From: Bryocella elongata
GTDB lineage: Bacteria; Acidobacteriota; Terriglobia; Terriglobales; Acidobacteriaceae
Reading direction: 5' to 3'
NCBI RefSeq assembly: GCF_900108185.1
Contig: NZ_FNVA01000005.1
Location: forward strand, 1-64,000
Length of the DNA stretch: 64,000 nt
Part shown: one piece after another, positions 28,128-40,139 of the stretch
How positions within the stretch are numbered: the stretch's first letter is position 1
How the letters are laid out: the number at the start of each line of letters is the position of its first letter
Made by a program: the position numbers and the translations under genes
Notes under the pieces: generated by a model
The model's database searches: none
Told to the model about the DNA's origin: nothing
What the model saw: only the letters and a program-made list of their open reading frames with translations

Positions 28128-28642
28128 TTGGACCACCGACCGCCGAACGCCAGCGCCGTAAGAAAGATGCGCGAGTCTTCCTCATCGCGGACGTTATTCC
28201 ACGTGCGGAAGAGATCTTCCGCTTCCTTAACCCGTGCGAGAGCGATCTGGCGATCCAGAGGAAACTGGAGATCGTAGTCGGCTCTATGGCGCGCTTCCTG
28301 GAGCTGAAGAAAGTTCTTAGCGACCCGGTTCAGTTCGGGAGAGACGCCGCCTGGAAGGAGATCGCGAAGCTGATCGGGCAACTGCGGCTTTACGAACCAG
28401 TCGCACACCTTTTTCATCTCTCTGTGCTCGAAGGCTCGGCTGACGCGGGCGGTAAGAGTCGGCGGAGCCGTGGGCAGAAGCCGTCCGACGGCTTCCGCGA
28501 TGAGCAGATGGAAGACCGCATAGTATCCCGCAGAGATGGCGCGGCGAAGGTTCGCCTGGAGCGGAACCGCGATGGGGCGGCTGGAGCTATCCGCTGTGGC
28601 CAACATTCGCGCCTGTAGCAACAACTCTTCGTGCAGGGGCAT
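28124..28642 (-). CDS. HEPN-domain protein (UPF0332-like)
   Basis: A 172-residue all-helical protein. The core motifs LRRAISAGYYAVFHLLIAEA and LQEARHRADYD...ALARVKEAEDLF match the HEPN/UPF0332 pattern (YYAxFH near the start, ExRxxADY near the end). Many HEPN proteins are RNases or toxins acting with a small partner. The R-x4-6-H RNase motif is not clear at the usual place. The gene follows the 28660-28935 partner by 17 bp and overlaps YraN. Confidence 0.75.
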   Translation of the reverse strand: MPLHEELLLQARMLATADSSSRPIAVPLQANLRRAISAGYYAVFHLLIAEAVGRLLPTAPPTLTARVSRAFEHREMKKVCDWFVKPQLPDQLRDLLPGGVSPELNRVAKNFLQLQEARHRADYDLQFPLDRQIALARVKEAEDLFRTWNNVRDEEDSRIFLTALAFGGRWSK

Positions 28643-28653
28643 AGATTGGGTGA

Positions 28654-31103
<2,450 letters not shown>

Positions 31104-31117
<14 letters not shown>

Positions 31118-31334
31118 GGAAATCGAACTCCGCGACCTGCTCCGATGTGATGGAATTCGGGTGCTTCGACTTAATCAGCGGGAAGCGTTTTGCGAGTTCT
31201 TCCGGTGTGGCAGGAATTCCCGCGAGCTTACGTAGCTGATCTGCGACAACTTGATCGACGGGAACCTCTTGGGCGGCAGCGAGAGCCCGAAGAGTTTCGT
31301 ATGTTGCTTCCGGGATGTCGATGGTCACCCGCAT
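31104..31334 (-). CDS. VapB-like antitoxin 1
   Basis: A 76-residue protein starting [20 protein letters not shown], a ribbon-helix-helix DNA-binding start, with an acidic toxin-binding tail ([12 protein letters not shown]). It overlaps the toxin start by 14 bp. The ribosome site is weak. The 54 bp between its start and the pyrG tail copy (31335-31388) must contain its promoter. Confidence 0.75.
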
Positions 31335-31388
31335 GCGTTCATCGTAGTGCAGAAGGCCGAGCGACGCTACCTGGAGTGTCAACCTGCT

Positions 31389-31526
31389 GGCTGCCAGTTC
31401 CACCCAGAGTTCAAGTCGAAGCCGCTGGAGCCGCACCCGTTGTTCCGCAACTTCGTGAAGGCCAGCTACGCGAATCGTGGGCTGAAGAAGGCCGAGGATG
31501 TGGTGAAGGCGGAGGTCAGGGCGTAA
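31389..31526 (+). pseudogene. Duplicate of the pyrG 3' end (138 bp)
   Basis: The segment repeats pyrG 30565-30702 with no gaps and 10 differences (about 93% identical). Nine differences are synonymous and one changes Ser to Asn, the pattern expected if this tail was once under selection in another gene copy. It ends in the same GTCAGGGCGTAA. The second toxin overlaps its last 11 bp. Confidence 0.93.
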
Positions 31527-31938
31527 AGATCCGGTTGGCAAGATCCGGAGCAAGCAGGCGAAAGTGGCGCGCGTTCCAAGAGTAGATGCGCGTCGCTTTT
31601 ACCTTCCGGGCGCACTCGATCAGGAGCGCGTCGAAGATAATCCCGCCAATCAATCCTGACGCAGCCGTGTGCTCGATCACAGAGGCATACTCTCGATCAG
31701 TCAGGCTGACGATCTTGACCCTCTCGCGAACCTGGGACATGACCTGCATGACTGCGGGGATTGGCAGCCGCAAGGGCTTAGGCATCCCCGACAGGCTTGA
31801 GTAGGTTTCTGCGAGGGAATGAGAGCCACATGCTGTGTTGGTACGAGTGGCTGCTCGAAGCAATTCGGCGCTGTTCTCGTAGTGGATGTGTGAACTCTGC
31901 GCAGCCGCGATGAGGATAGACGTATCCAGGAAGATCAT
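31516..31938 (-). CDS. PIN-domain toxin 2 (VapC-like)
   Basis: A 140-residue protein with [13 protein letters not shown] (D5), SLAETYSSL (E), and [11 protein letters not shown] (D). The start overlaps the AbrB-type antitoxin stop by ATGA. As with toxin 1, the stop overlaps the pyrG tail (here the copy) by 11 bp, and the last residues FTP are antisense to GTCAGGGCGTAAA. Confidence 0.82.
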   Translation of the reverse strand: MIFLDTSILIAAAQSSHIHYENSAELLRAATRTNTACGSHSLAETYSSLSGMPKPLRLPIPAVMQVMSQVRERVKIVSLTDREYASVIEHTAASGLIGGIIFDALLIECARKVKATRIYSWNARHFRLLAPDLANRIFTP

Positions 31939-32216
31939 GGCTCGAGGCTCTCGCCGGAGACGAATCGCATGCGACGTTCGCGCAGCTCGTCCATCCACCG
32001 CTGGACTTCGTCGGTCGTGATCGGAACGCCAGCGTCATAGACCCAGAGGCCGCGGTCATTCCAGAGGCCCTTCGGCTGTCGCTTGGCGCGGAGCACAACG
32101 GCATCCTCCTGTACCTCTAACTCAACTTGCGTGCCGGCGTTGAGCCCAAGGGCGTCGCGGACCTTCTTGGGGACCACGATACGTCCGGCCTTGTCGATCT
32201 CTACCGTGGCATTCAT
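31935..32216 (-). CDS. AbrB/MazE-type antitoxin 2
   Basis: A 93-residue protein with NATVEIDKAGRIVVPKKVRD and LGLNAGTQVELEVQED, the SpoVT/AbrB swapped-hairpin DNA-binding domain, and a C-terminal toxin-binding tail. ATG 32216 gives the family start; ATG 32225 is possible. Translationally coupled to toxin 2. Confidence 0.85.
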   Translation of the reverse strand: MNATVEIDKAGRIVVPKKVRDALGLNAGTQVELEVQEDAVVLRAKRQPKGLWNDRGLWVYDAGVPITTDEVQRWMDELRERRMRFVSGESLEP

Positions 32217-32229
32217 GAATACCATTTTA

Positions 32230-32243
32230 CCATTTCAAAATGG
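32230..32243. promoter_or_regulatory. Palindrome upstream of antitoxin 2
   Basis: CCATTTCAAAATGG (arms CCATTT/AAATGG), with a further ACCATTTT to its left at the start codon. Toxin-antitoxin operons of this type are normally repressed by their own complex at such a palindrome next to the start. Confidence 0.5.
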
Positions 32244-32276
32244 CATTTCGGCCGGTTGGCTGTAGAGTAGTTCGTG

Positions 32277-32939
32277 ATGACGATGCAATACGACTACCGG
32301 GATGGGCAGCGGCGGGGCGGCGGGGCGTTTTTTGGTGTGCTGCTCTCTATTGCTTTGGGCGCTCTGGCATTGGGTGTTTTTGTTCACCATGCGCGGTCGG
32401 GGCTGGCGGGGCGGCTGGTCTCGATGATTACGGGCCGGCCGATGACGATTGTGACGGCGCCGGATGTGATCGACAAGATTGAGCGTCTGAGCCGGCTGGA
32501 GACCGTCGTCTACTCGATGGATACGGTCGTCGAAGGTAACGAGTCGAACCCGGTGCTGCCGGATGCGCTGGCCGGCGACAAGCTGCTGATGATCGTGCAT
32601 GGGCAGACGATTGCGGGCGTGGACCTGAGCCAGCTGAAGCCGGAGAGCGTGCAGATTACCGAGGGCAAGGACGGGCGGACGATCCACCTGACGCTGCCGG
32701 CGTCGCAGGTGTTCCTGACGACGCTGGATAACGGCAAGACGCGTGTCTACCAGCGCGATACAGGACTGCTGGTGAAGGCGGACCCGAACCTGGAGACGTC
32801 GGTGCGGCAGAAGGCGCAGGGCGAGTTGCAGCAGGCGGCGCTGACGGACGGGATTCTGGATGCGGCGTCAAAGAACGCCCGAGCAACCGTGACGGCGATG
32901 CTCGAGGGTCTGGGATTCGCGCATGTGGACGTGAAGTAG
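32277..32939 (+). CDS. DUF4230 membrane-anchored protein
   Basis: A 220-residue protein with an N-terminal membrane helix (FFGVLLSIALGALALGVFVHHA) and an external domain beginning IERLSRLETVVYSMDTVV, which fits DUF4230. Function unknown in this family. Start is GTG 32274 or ATG 32277. Confidence 0.8.
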   Translation: MTMQYDYRDGQRRGGGAFFGVLLSIALGALALGVFVHHARSGLAGRLVSMITGRPMTIVTAPDVIDKIERLSRLETVVYSMDTVVEGNESNPVLPDALAGDKLLMIVHGQTIAGVDLSQLKPESVQITEGKDGRTIHLTLPASQVFLTTLDNGKTRVYQRDTGLLVKADPNLETSVRQKAQGELQQAALTDGILDAASKNARATVTAMLEGLGFAHVDVK

Positions 32940-33188
32940 CGGCGTGGCCCGCGGGCTGGTGTCGTCGTTCTGCGACATCCTCACCTCCGCCGCCTGGTTG
33001 GTGGATGTATCCTAGAAGGGCCCTATTTTGCGTGCTGTCATGCACTTGCCCGCGTCACCCCCTGAGGGGAAAGCCCGGCAGACAGCGCATCGAGGCCCAT
33101 GAGGGCTGCGGCGCGTCTGAAGATAATTCCGGGGCTGGCGCGACTGCGCGGCGAAGGCTTGCGTCTCATGGAAGAAGTCAGAGGAATC

Positions 33189-34469
33189 ATGAGTCCAGGG
33201 CTCGCTGTTCACGAAATCGCAGATCCCGTCCCCGATACGGCCCCGACCTCCACCGGAGATCTTGCGGGAGACCTGCAGCCGAAGCCGCTGACAGCTGCCA
33301 CCGAGGCGCGACGTCAACCGATGCCGGGACTTACGGGTATCCGGACCTGTCTCGCGCTGACGATTCTGCTGTTTCACTTCACGCCGTCGGGGCTTCGCTG
33401 GGAGGCGCACCCGTGGGTGTCGCTCTATCCGATCGTGGACATCGGATATGTGTTTGTCAGCTTCTTCTTCCTGATTTCGGGGTTCATCCTCTCCTACAAC
33501 TACGCCTTCCGGGACAAGCCTGTGAATCCGGTCGACTTCTGGATGGCGAGGATGTCGCGGTTGTATCCGATCTACCTGCTGACGATGCTGGTGTCGATTC
33601 CGTTCCTCCTCAACGAATGGCATGTTCGCTCGCACCATCAGTTCTGGGAGGGCGCGATTGCGACCCCCCTGCTGATGCAGGGCTGGTTTCCGGACCTCGC
33701 GACCTTCTGGATGACGGTGACGTGGACGCTGTCGTGCGAGGTGATGCTGTACCTCGCATTCCCCTGGCTGGTGCGGCTGAAGTGGCCGCGCAGCCTGCCG
33801 ACGTTGCTGCTGATGTTCTTCGGCTTCTGGGCGGTAGGGCTCGTTCCGCATTCGATCTACATCGTGCGCAACCCGGACCACCTGGCGGGCATGGCCGACC
33901 GGTACTCGGGCGGCTACTGGCTCAATACGTTGAAGTACACACCGCTGCCGTATGTGTGCACGTTCTTCGCCGGCCTCACGCTGGGACACATCCACGAGCA
34001 GTGGAAGAACCACGCACGGTGGCCGCTATCCAGCCGCAGCCGCACGATCGTCGGGATCGTTGGCTTCGGCGCGGCGTACGTCATTGTGTATCACCTGGTC
34101 ACGCGCATGCCCTACATCCTGGTGCACGGCGGGCTGCTGACGCCGGTGTTCGCGCTGATCATCCTCAGCTTGTCCGGGCCGGGGCTGTGGCAGAGGATCT
34201 TCGGGATTCCGCCGCTGCTGGTGATTGGCACTTCGACCTACGCGCTGTACCTGCTGCACTTCAACGGCATGCTGCTGCTGCAGCAGCACCACGTGATGGA
34301 AGCGCTGCACCTGAAGCGCTTCGATCCGTGGATCAGCTACGTGCTGGTGGTGTGCGTGGCGGTGGCTGCACGCAAGTGGGTGGAGCATCCGGCGCAGGTT
34401 TGGATCAAGGATTGGTGGAAGGCGAAGCGGGCGGCGCAGAAGGAACGGGCAGCTGCGGAGTCTGCGTAA
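33189..34469 (+). CDS. Acyltransferase 3 (OafA/YrhL-like) membrane protein
   Basis: A 426-residue integral membrane acyltransferase. LTGIRTCLALTILLFHFTPSG carries the conserved R and H of the family, and about ten membrane helices follow (VFVSFFFLISGFILSYNYAF and others). These enzymes transfer acetyl or other acyl groups to sugars of polysaccharides or lipids. ATG 33189 is chosen because AGAGGA lies just upstream. Confidence 0.88.
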   Translation: MSPGLAVHEIADPVPDTAPTSTGDLAGDLQPKPLTAATEARRQPMPGLTGIRTCLALTILLFHFTPSGLRWEAHPWVSLYPIVDIGYVFVSFFFLISGFILSYNYAFRDKPVNPVDFWMARMSRLYPIYLLTMLVSIPFLLNEWHVRSHHQFWEGAIATPLLMQGWFPDLATFWMTVTWTLSCEVMLYLAFPWLVRLKWPRSLPTLLLMFFGFWAVGLVPHSIYIVRNPDHLAGMADRYSGGYWLNTLKYTPLPYVCTFFAGLTLGHIHEQWKNHARWPLSSRSRTIVGIVGFGAAYVIVYHLVTRMPYILVHGGLLTPVFALIILSLSGPGLWQRIFGIPPLLVIGTSTYALYLLHFNGMLLLQQHHVMEALHLKRFDPWISYVLVVCVAVAARKWVEHPAQVWIKDWWKAKRAAQKERAAAESA

Positions 34470-34544
34470 CTCGCGACCTGGTATTCCTTCGAACTCTTGT
34501 AGGATGGGCGGCAGTTACCCAATGCCCTGCATGGAGATATCGAA

Positions 34545-35384
34545 GTGGGCGAGCTTTGGAAGCGCACGTTTGAGATATGCCGCAGGCATCCTGCGGTTTG
34601 GGTGCCGGTCGTCATTGCCTCCGTGTTGGAGGACCTTCTTCTCTTTGCACGATTGAGCTTCATGCGAGACGGGTTACGCTGGCTCGCGTTCCAGAACGCG
34701 GGGGAGCGTTCCGTCCTGACGGGAAATCATGGATCAATGCTCACAGTGCTGGCGACGCCATTCGGGCTGACGCTTGTCGGGGGATTGGTTGGATTCCTGC
34801 TGCGATCCGCCAGTGTTCTCTGCACGGTTGTGGCGTGCGTCGCCACGGCCCAGGCGGTTTGGAAGCTCGATCGCGCGGATGTTTCAACAGACCTTCCACG
34901 AGGTTGGAACCTCAAGCGGATCCTGGGACTTACCGGAGTTCAGGTGCTGGCTTTCGTCCTCCTCCCGCTATTGTTGGTGATGGTACTGTACGGTCTCATG
35001 CCGAGTCTGAAGGGCGGCATGTTCGCCTTTGTTACCTACGCAGTGGCTCTCGCGCTGGAGGGCTTGCTGGCACCACTCTGGTTATGGATGCTTTCGGATC
35101 AGTCCCTCGGTGCGCCGGAGAAGCTGGCGTCGCGGGTTGTCGCTGTGGCGGCGTCGCTCGTCGTCTTCGCGATCGTTCGGGCGCAGTACACCATCGGATG
35201 GAGCTTCCCGGGAGATGTTTCGTCGCATTTGTGGACGTCGATGGCAAGAACGATTGTGAATGATCTGCCGCAGGTTCCTGAGTTTGTCGCCTTCGCTCTG
35301 CTGGTTGTGCCGAGGAGGGTGCGCGTGAAGGAGCTGGAGATGCTGCAGATGGGTGAGCTTCCCGCCGCCGGCCCGGTATCATGA
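34545..35384 (+). CDS. Multi-pass membrane protein, unknown (copy 1 of a paralogous pair)
   Basis: A 279-residue protein with about six helices, starting at GTG 34545. The N-terminal pattern RTFEICRRHPAVWVPVVIAS is mirrored in the next gene (DLFFRRPLLWVPVLVADLIG), so the pair arose by duplication. No family recognised. Confidence 0.7.
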   Translation: MGELWKRTFEICRRHPAVWVPVVIASVLEDLLLFARLSFMRDGLRWLAFQNAGERSVLTGNHGSMLTVLATPFGLTLVGGLVGFLLRSASVLCTVVACVATAQAVWKLDRADVSTDLPRGWNLKRILGLTGVQVLAFVLLPLLLVMVLYGLMPSLKGGMFAFVTYAVALALEGLLAPLWLWMLSDQSLGAPEKLASRVVAVAASLVVFAIVRAQYTIGWSFPGDVSSHLWTSMARTIVNDLPQVPEFVAFALLVVPRRVRVKELEMLQMGELPAAGPVS

Positions 35385-35444
35385 GGAGTGGAGCGAATGC
35401 TCCTGAAGTTTGGGGGCGAAGGCTCCGGGAGTTGGAACGCACAC

Positions 35445-36290
35445 ATGGCAACGCAACCTGTATCGATGGGACGCTATTGGGCTGACGCCTCAGACCTTTT
35501 CTTCCGTCGCCCTTTGCTGTGGGTGCCGGTGCTGGTGGCGGACCTGATTGGCTCGCTGCTGAACATTGGGCAGGGTGCATTGATGCACGCCATCGCGATG
35601 CACCGTATGCAGTTCCACTCGGCGCTCGGCGGCACGGTTGCGACCAAGGGGCTGACGATGCAGGCCGCGCAGCAGCTCTACATCTATGCGATTGCGCTGG
35701 GCTGGACGACGAACTTCGTGCGCATCCTGCTGTACGTCTCGGCGTTTGTGCTGACCGCTGGGCTGGTGTGGACCGCTGGCCGCAGGAACAGCTGGAACGG
35801 TGCTGTGGCGGCACTGAGCGCACGCGTCAACGGTGCGACACTGCTGGCTCTGCGAGCGCTGGCGTTGTATGCGGCCGCGGCCGTCGGCAACACCTACCTG
35901 ACGCGCTACTTGTTGGTCGCGAACCCCGCGCTGCTGCACAGCATCTGGTTCCGCCTGGGCCTCGCGGCAGTGGTCGTGGCGCTGCAGGTGGGAGTGCTTT
36001 CGAATGCCGCGTTGAAGGTGCTGACGGAGAAGACTCCGACGGAGCATGGAGCGCGGAGCGCCCGCCTGATGGCGCTGGTTCTGGGATTTGTGGCGCTGGC
36101 GATGGGCTTCTTCATCGGCCAGAGCTCGGCGATTGTGCGCAGCGCTACGGAAGAGAAGCGGCTTGTGCTCGAGGTACTCGCGTCTCTGCTGACGGCGGTC
36201 CCTTACATCCTCATGTTCCTGGGCTACGCAGTGATTGCGGCAACGGAGCGCAGCGAGAGCGTGGACGGCGAGATCATCGCGGCAGAGTAA
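35445..36290 (+). CDS. Multi-pass membrane protein, unknown (copy 2)
   Basis: A 281-residue protein with six or so helices, similar in layout to the preceding gene. The start could be ATG 35445 or the upstream GTG 35388. The C-terminus is acidic (SESVDGEIIAAE). Probably in the same transcript as copy 1. Confidence 0.65.
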   Translation: MATQPVSMGRYWADASDLFFRRPLLWVPVLVADLIGSLLNIGQGALMHAIAMHRMQFHSALGGTVATKGLTMQAAQQLYIYAIALGWTTNFVRILLYVSAFVLTAGLVWTAGRRNSWNGAVAALSARVNGATLLALRALALYAAAAVGNTYLTRYLLVANPALLHSIWFRLGLAAVVVALQVGVLSNAALKVLTEKTPTEHGARSARLMALVLGFVALAMGFFIGQSSAIVRSATEEKRLVLEVLASLLTAVPYILMFLGYAVIAATERSESVDGEIIAAE

Positions 36291-36310
36291 CTGCGATCAG
36301 CGGAATGGGC

Positions 36311-36715
36311 TCAGGCAGCGACGTCCGGGCCCATCTGGCGGGAGGCGAGCCAACCTCCGGCAAGTACAGCGAACGGCGGCACGATCGCCATTGCGAGCTG
36401 ATACGTGTAGGACTGCGAGAGCGAAGGCTTCATGAGCATCACGAGGCTTAGGAAGGCCACGATCATGGCGAGCGCCAGCGCGTGGTGCAACGGCTTATAA
36501 CGGCTCAGCCTTGCGGCGATCCAGCCGCCAGCGACAGCGGCCAGCAGCGAATAGGTCGCGTTGATCACGAGGTAGCCAGGCGTGGGATGGCCCGACTTGA
36601 GGTGCATCGCTTGCATAGCAAGGAGCGTGCAGACGATGACCAGGGCGACCATAGCGACGAAGCCGGCCAGCACGGCCAGGACGCTCCGGAGGGCTTGGGG
36701 GATCGCGGCGAGCAT
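36311..36715 (-). CDS. Four-helix membrane protein, unknown
   Basis: A 134-residue protein with four hydrophobic helices (SVLAVLAGFVAMVALVIVC, YSLLAAVAGGWIAARLS, ALALAMIVAFLSLVMLM and a last one ending GGWLASRQ). Convergent with the preceding gene. Family not identified. Confidence 0.65.
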   Translation of the reverse strand: MLAAIPQALRSVLAVLAGFVAMVALVIVCTLLAMQAMHLKSGHPTPGYLVINATYSLLAAVAGGWIAARLSRYKPLHHALALAMIVAFLSLVMLMKPSLSQSYTYQLAMAIVPPFAVLAGGWLASRQMGPDVAA

Positions 36716-36807
36716 ACGAGGGAAATGATAGCGCGGGGTTGACGCGAGATTCAGGCGAGGACGCCGTCAGATTGATAGCGGCCGTGGGAATGGCCGGCAG
36801 TCCTGAG

Positions 36808-36833
36808 CCCGGGTCCGAGAGTCCGTACCCGGG
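36808..36833 (-). terminator. Possible terminator after pyrH
   Basis: CCCGGGT...ACCCGGG forms a 7-bp stem with a 12-base loop 28 bp downstream of the pyrH stop (minus strand). There is no T-run, so it may not be a true intrinsic terminator. Confidence 0.3.
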
Positions 36834-36860
36834 GCACCCGGATCCTTGCTGCTCTGGTGT

Positions 36861-37565
36861 CTAGGCAGTGACGAGCGTACCGAGCTTTTCGCCGTGGACG
36901 ACGCGCTGGATGTTCCCCTTCTCGCGCATCGAGAAGATGATCATCGGGAGGTTGTTGTCCTTGCACAGCGAGACGGCGGTGGTGTCCATGACGCGGAGGC
37001 CGAGCTTGATGATCTCCATGTAGGTGATCGTCTGGAACTTCTCGGCGGTGGGGTCTTTCTTGGGGTCGGCGGTGTAGATGCCGTCGACGCTGGTGGCCTT
37101 CAGCAGGACGTCGGCGCCGATCTCCATCGCGCGCAGGCTGGCGGCCGTGTCGGTGGAGAAGTACGGGTTACCGGTGCCGGCGGCGAAGATGACGATGCGG
37201 CCCTTTTCGAGGTGGCGGATGGCGCGGCGGCGGATGTACGGCTCGGCGACCTGGTGCATCGCGATGGCGCTCATGACCCGGCAGTAGACGCCGGTCTTCT
37301 CGATGGCGTCCTGCAGGGCGACGGCGTTGATGACCGTGGAGAGCATGCCCATGTGGTCGGCGGCGACGCGGTCCATGTGCTGCGCCTGCTCGGCGACGCC
37401 GCGGAAGAAGTTTCCTCCACCGACGACGATGGCTACCTCGCAACCGCTGCGCGCGACGTCAACGATCTCCTCGGCGATGGCATTGATGAAGACTGCGTCG
37501 ACACCGAAGCCGCGACCGGCGGCCAGTGCTTCCCCTGAGATCTTGAGCAAAACGCGCTTGTACAT
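36861..37565 (-). CDS. pyrH: UMP kinase
   Basis: A 234-residue amino-acid-kinase family enzyme that phosphorylates UMP to UDP, one step before PyrG in pyrimidine synthesis. It begins [20 protein letters not shown], and has [27 protein letters not shown] and [12 protein letters not shown] 37565 gives the standard family start although no strong ribosome site is visible. Confidence 0.95.
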   Translation of the reverse strand: MYKRVLLKISGEALAAGRGFGVDAVFINAIAEEIVDVARSGCEVAIVVGGGNFFRGVAEQAQHMDRVAADHMGMLSTVINAVALQDAIEKTGVYCRVMSAIAMHQVAEPYIRRRAIRHLEKGRIVIFAAGTGNPYFSTDTAASLRAMEIGADVLLKATSVDGIYTADPKKDPTAEKFQTITYMEIIKLGLRVMDTTAVSLCKDNNLPMIIFSMREKGNIQRVVHGEKLGTLVTA

Positions 37566-37703
37566 GTCAGGTTCAAGTGTACAGGGAGGGCTTCCGGGAT
37601 CGCCGCAAGCCGGATGGGGAGCGCCATACGGATTGTGCCGGGCGTTGCGCTGACCGACAATGGTCTCCGCCCTCCAGGAAACAACAATGTGGCAAGGAGA
37701 AGC

Positions 37704-40037
37704 ATGAGCAGAGCGGGTCGCGCAGTGGTTTTCCCTATGGGGACCAGCAGATTGCGTCTGTTCTGGATGCTTTCGCTGGCGTTCGTCTCGCTGCCGCTCG
37801 CCACGAGCTGCGCCCCAGCCGCCGCGCAGCGTGCCGGGGACTTTGCCGTGATTGGGCCCGGCGGTGGTGGAGCAATGTTTCACCCCACGATCAGCCCCAT
37901 CGACCCGCAGACGGTGCTGGTGGGCTGCGATATGAGCGGGTCATACATCACCCACGACGGTGGCCTCCACTGGAGGATGTTCAACCTGCTGGGAGCTGCG
38001 CGAGACTTTGCCTTCGATCCGTTGGACCGCAAGGTGATGTACGCGCTGACTGTCGGCTTGTGGCGTTCGGTGGACGAGGGAGCGACGTGGGAGCTGGTGC
38101 TCCCATCGCCCAAGCAGATCGTTGGGGTCGACGACAGCTCGGACGACGCTGACATCAATCTTCGCTCTCCGGCGCCGCCCGGCAGTCAGGGACCTCCGGG
38201 CGTGGCTGCGATTGCGGTCGACCCGCGAGATGGCCGCCTGTGGGCTGCTACCGAGGGAGTTCCGGAGCTGCTGTGGAGCTCGGCTGACCACGGGACGCAC
38301 TGGCGTGAGGAGAAGATGCTGCCAGCCAAGGTGGAACGGCTTCTCGTGGCCGCGGACGGGGTCTGGCTGGCCGGCCCAAAGGGCTTCTGGCGCCTCTCAG
38401 ACAAGAAGATCTTCGCTCCCAGCGTGAGCCCGACGGACTACTGGTCGAGCGTGGCGCTGGATGGGCCCGACAAAGCTGCCGCGGGGCCAGTCACGCTGAT
38501 GGGCGTCCACGACGATGTGTTGTACGTGGTGAACGCGAGCAAGGACGGGCCCACGCAATGGCACAAGGCGGAGCTGCCGGGGACCGATGCCAAGGTCGCG
38601 CTGGCCGCAGGAGGGCACGACGGGAAGACGATCTTCGCTGCGTTCTCCGATCTGAAGGACGCCGGGCAGACGTGGGACGGTATCGCACGGAGTCAGGACG
38701 GCGGACAGACCTGGACCCTGGTGTGGAAGGACTCCGGTCCGGGTGCGGACAACGTGCAGGATGCGTGGATCACGCCGTTCCTGGGCAGTATGTGGGGCGG
38801 TGTGCCGCATGGAATCGCTGTGGCTCCGGGGAAGCACGGAACGGTGTACTCCACCGACGATGGGCGGGCGATGAAGTCCACCGACGGCGGCGACCACTGG
38901 GAGGCGGTGTACTCGCATTCAGGGCCGGACGGTGGCGCAGTAACGAACGGGCTCGACGTGTTGAACAACTACGTTGTGTCTTTCGACCCGTTTAATCCGC
39001 GAAGGATATTTGTCGGTTACACCGACATCGGCCTCTTCCGGAGTGAGGATGGCGGGGAGTCGTGGTGGGCTTCGCGGCAAGGGGTTCCGTTCGCCCTGGC
39101 CAACACGGCGTACGATGTCGTCTTCGATCCCGCAGTGCGCAACAAGATGTGGGTGGCCTACAGCGACCAGCACGATCTTCCGTCGCCGAGGGTGTGGCGC
39201 AACAGGCCGGTGACGCACTTTCGCGGTGCGGTGTATCTGAGCGTGAACGGTGGAAGATCGTGGACGAACACCTTCGCAGGAGTGCCTCCCGGAGCGGTGA
39301 CGAGCCTGGTGCTCGATCCGAAGAGTCCGGTAGGCCAACGCACGCTGTATGCGTCCGTGCTGGGGCGCGGAGTGGCCAAGTCCGTGGACGACGGCAAGAG
39401 CTGGAAGCTGATGAATCAAGGGATCGCCGACGAGTATCCGCGGACCTATCGCATCGTACTGGCGCCGGATGGATCGCTGTTCGTCACGGTTCCACGGAAG
39501 ACGAGCGCGAACCTCTCAGGACCGGACACCGACGGGCAGATGTATCACTCGGTCGACGGCGCGCAGAGCTGGCATCGCGTAGAGCTTCCGCACGGGGTCA
39601 ACGATCCTTACGAGGTGCTGGTCGATCCGCGCGACGCAACACGGCTGTACCTTGCAGCATGGCCGCGGCCGGTAGGGAACAAAGGCAGCAATGGAGGCAT
39701 TTTTCTCTCGACAGACTCGGGCGCGCACTGGCGATTGATCTTCGATCGCAATCAGCACATCTTCTCGGTGACGTGCAATCCGGAGAACCCGGATGAGCTG
39801 TATGCGACGGGCTATGAGTCCTCGGCGTGGATCTCCAGCGACAAGGGCGAGCACTGGCGGCGGATGGAAGGCTACAACTTCCTCTGGGGGCATCGCGTGA
39901 CCGCGGACCCGGTGCGCCCGGGCTGGGTGTACATCAACACCTTTGGCGGCGGCGTGTGGCATGGACGCACGGATGGCAAAGCGGGGGTGGAGGATATTGC
40001 CACGCCGGTGCTGCAGCCCGTGGGGACGGGAAAGTGA
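37704..40037 (+). CDS. Exported Asp-box (BNR) beta-propeller protein
   Basis: A 777-residue protein with N-terminal signal sequence ([20 protein letters not shown], possibly a lipoprotein site). At least ten Asp-box repeats are visible, e.g. [64 protein letters not shown] and SSDKGEHW. This pattern occurs in sortilin-like and GH74-like propellers; whether it is an enzyme cannot be told. ATG 37704 is preceded by AAGGAG. Confidence 0.85.
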   Translation: MSRAGRAVVFPMGTSRLRLFWMLSLAFVSLPLATSCAPAAAQRAGDFAVIGPGGGGAMFHPTISPIDPQTVLVGCDMSGSYITHDGGLHWRMFNLLGAARDFAFDPLDRKVMYALTVGLWRSVDEGATWELVLPSPKQIVGVDDSSDDADINLRSPAPPGSQGPPGVAAIAVDPRDGRLWAATEGVPELLWSSADHGTHWREEKMLPAKVERLLVAADGVWLAGPKGFWRLSDKKIFAPSVSPTDYWSSVALDGPDKAAAGPVTLMGVHDDVLYVVNASKDGPTQWHKAELPGTDAKVALAAGGHDGKTIFAAFSDLKDAGQTWDGIARSQDGGQTWTLVWKDSGPGADNVQDAWITPFLGSMWGGVPHGIAVAPGKHGTVYSTDDGRAMKSTDGGDHWEAVYSHSGPDGGAVTNGLDVLNNYVVSFDPFNPRRIFVGYTDIGLFRSEDGGESWWASRQGVPFALANTAYDVVFDPAVRNKMWVAYSDQHDLPSPRVWRNRPVTHFRGAVYLSVNGGRSWTNTFAGVPPGAVTSLVLDPKSPVGQRTLYASVLGRGVAKSVDDGKSWKLMNQGIADEYPRTYRIVLAPDGSLFVTVPRKTSANLSGPDTDGQMYHSVDGAQSWHRVELPHGVNDPYEVLVDPRDATRLYLAAWPRPVGNKGSNGGIFLSTDSGAHWRLIFDRNQHIFSVTCNPENPDELYATGYESSAWISSDKGEHWRRMEGYNFLWGHRVTADPVRPGWVYINTFGGGVWHGRTDGKAGVEDIATPVLQPVGTGK

Positions 40038-40048
40038 GCGGGCAGTTG

Positions 40049-40136
40049 AGGGTCCAGGGCTCAGGGCCCAGACTGCGATTGTGGTCTGACATCGCATCGC
40101 AGTCTGGACCCTGTGCCCTAACCCTGGGCCCTCGTC
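40049..40136. terminator. Large inverted repeat between convergent genes
   Basis: GGGTCCAGGGCTCAGGG...CCAGACTGCGAT pairs with ATCGCAGTCTGG...CCCTGGGCCCT. The inner arms (CCAGACTGCGAT/ATCGCAGTCTGG) are perfect. It sits 11 bp after the Asp-box gene and 4 bp before the htrA stop, so it can end both transcripts. The same words recur inside nrdJ. Confidence 0.65.
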
Positions 40137-40139
40137 TTC

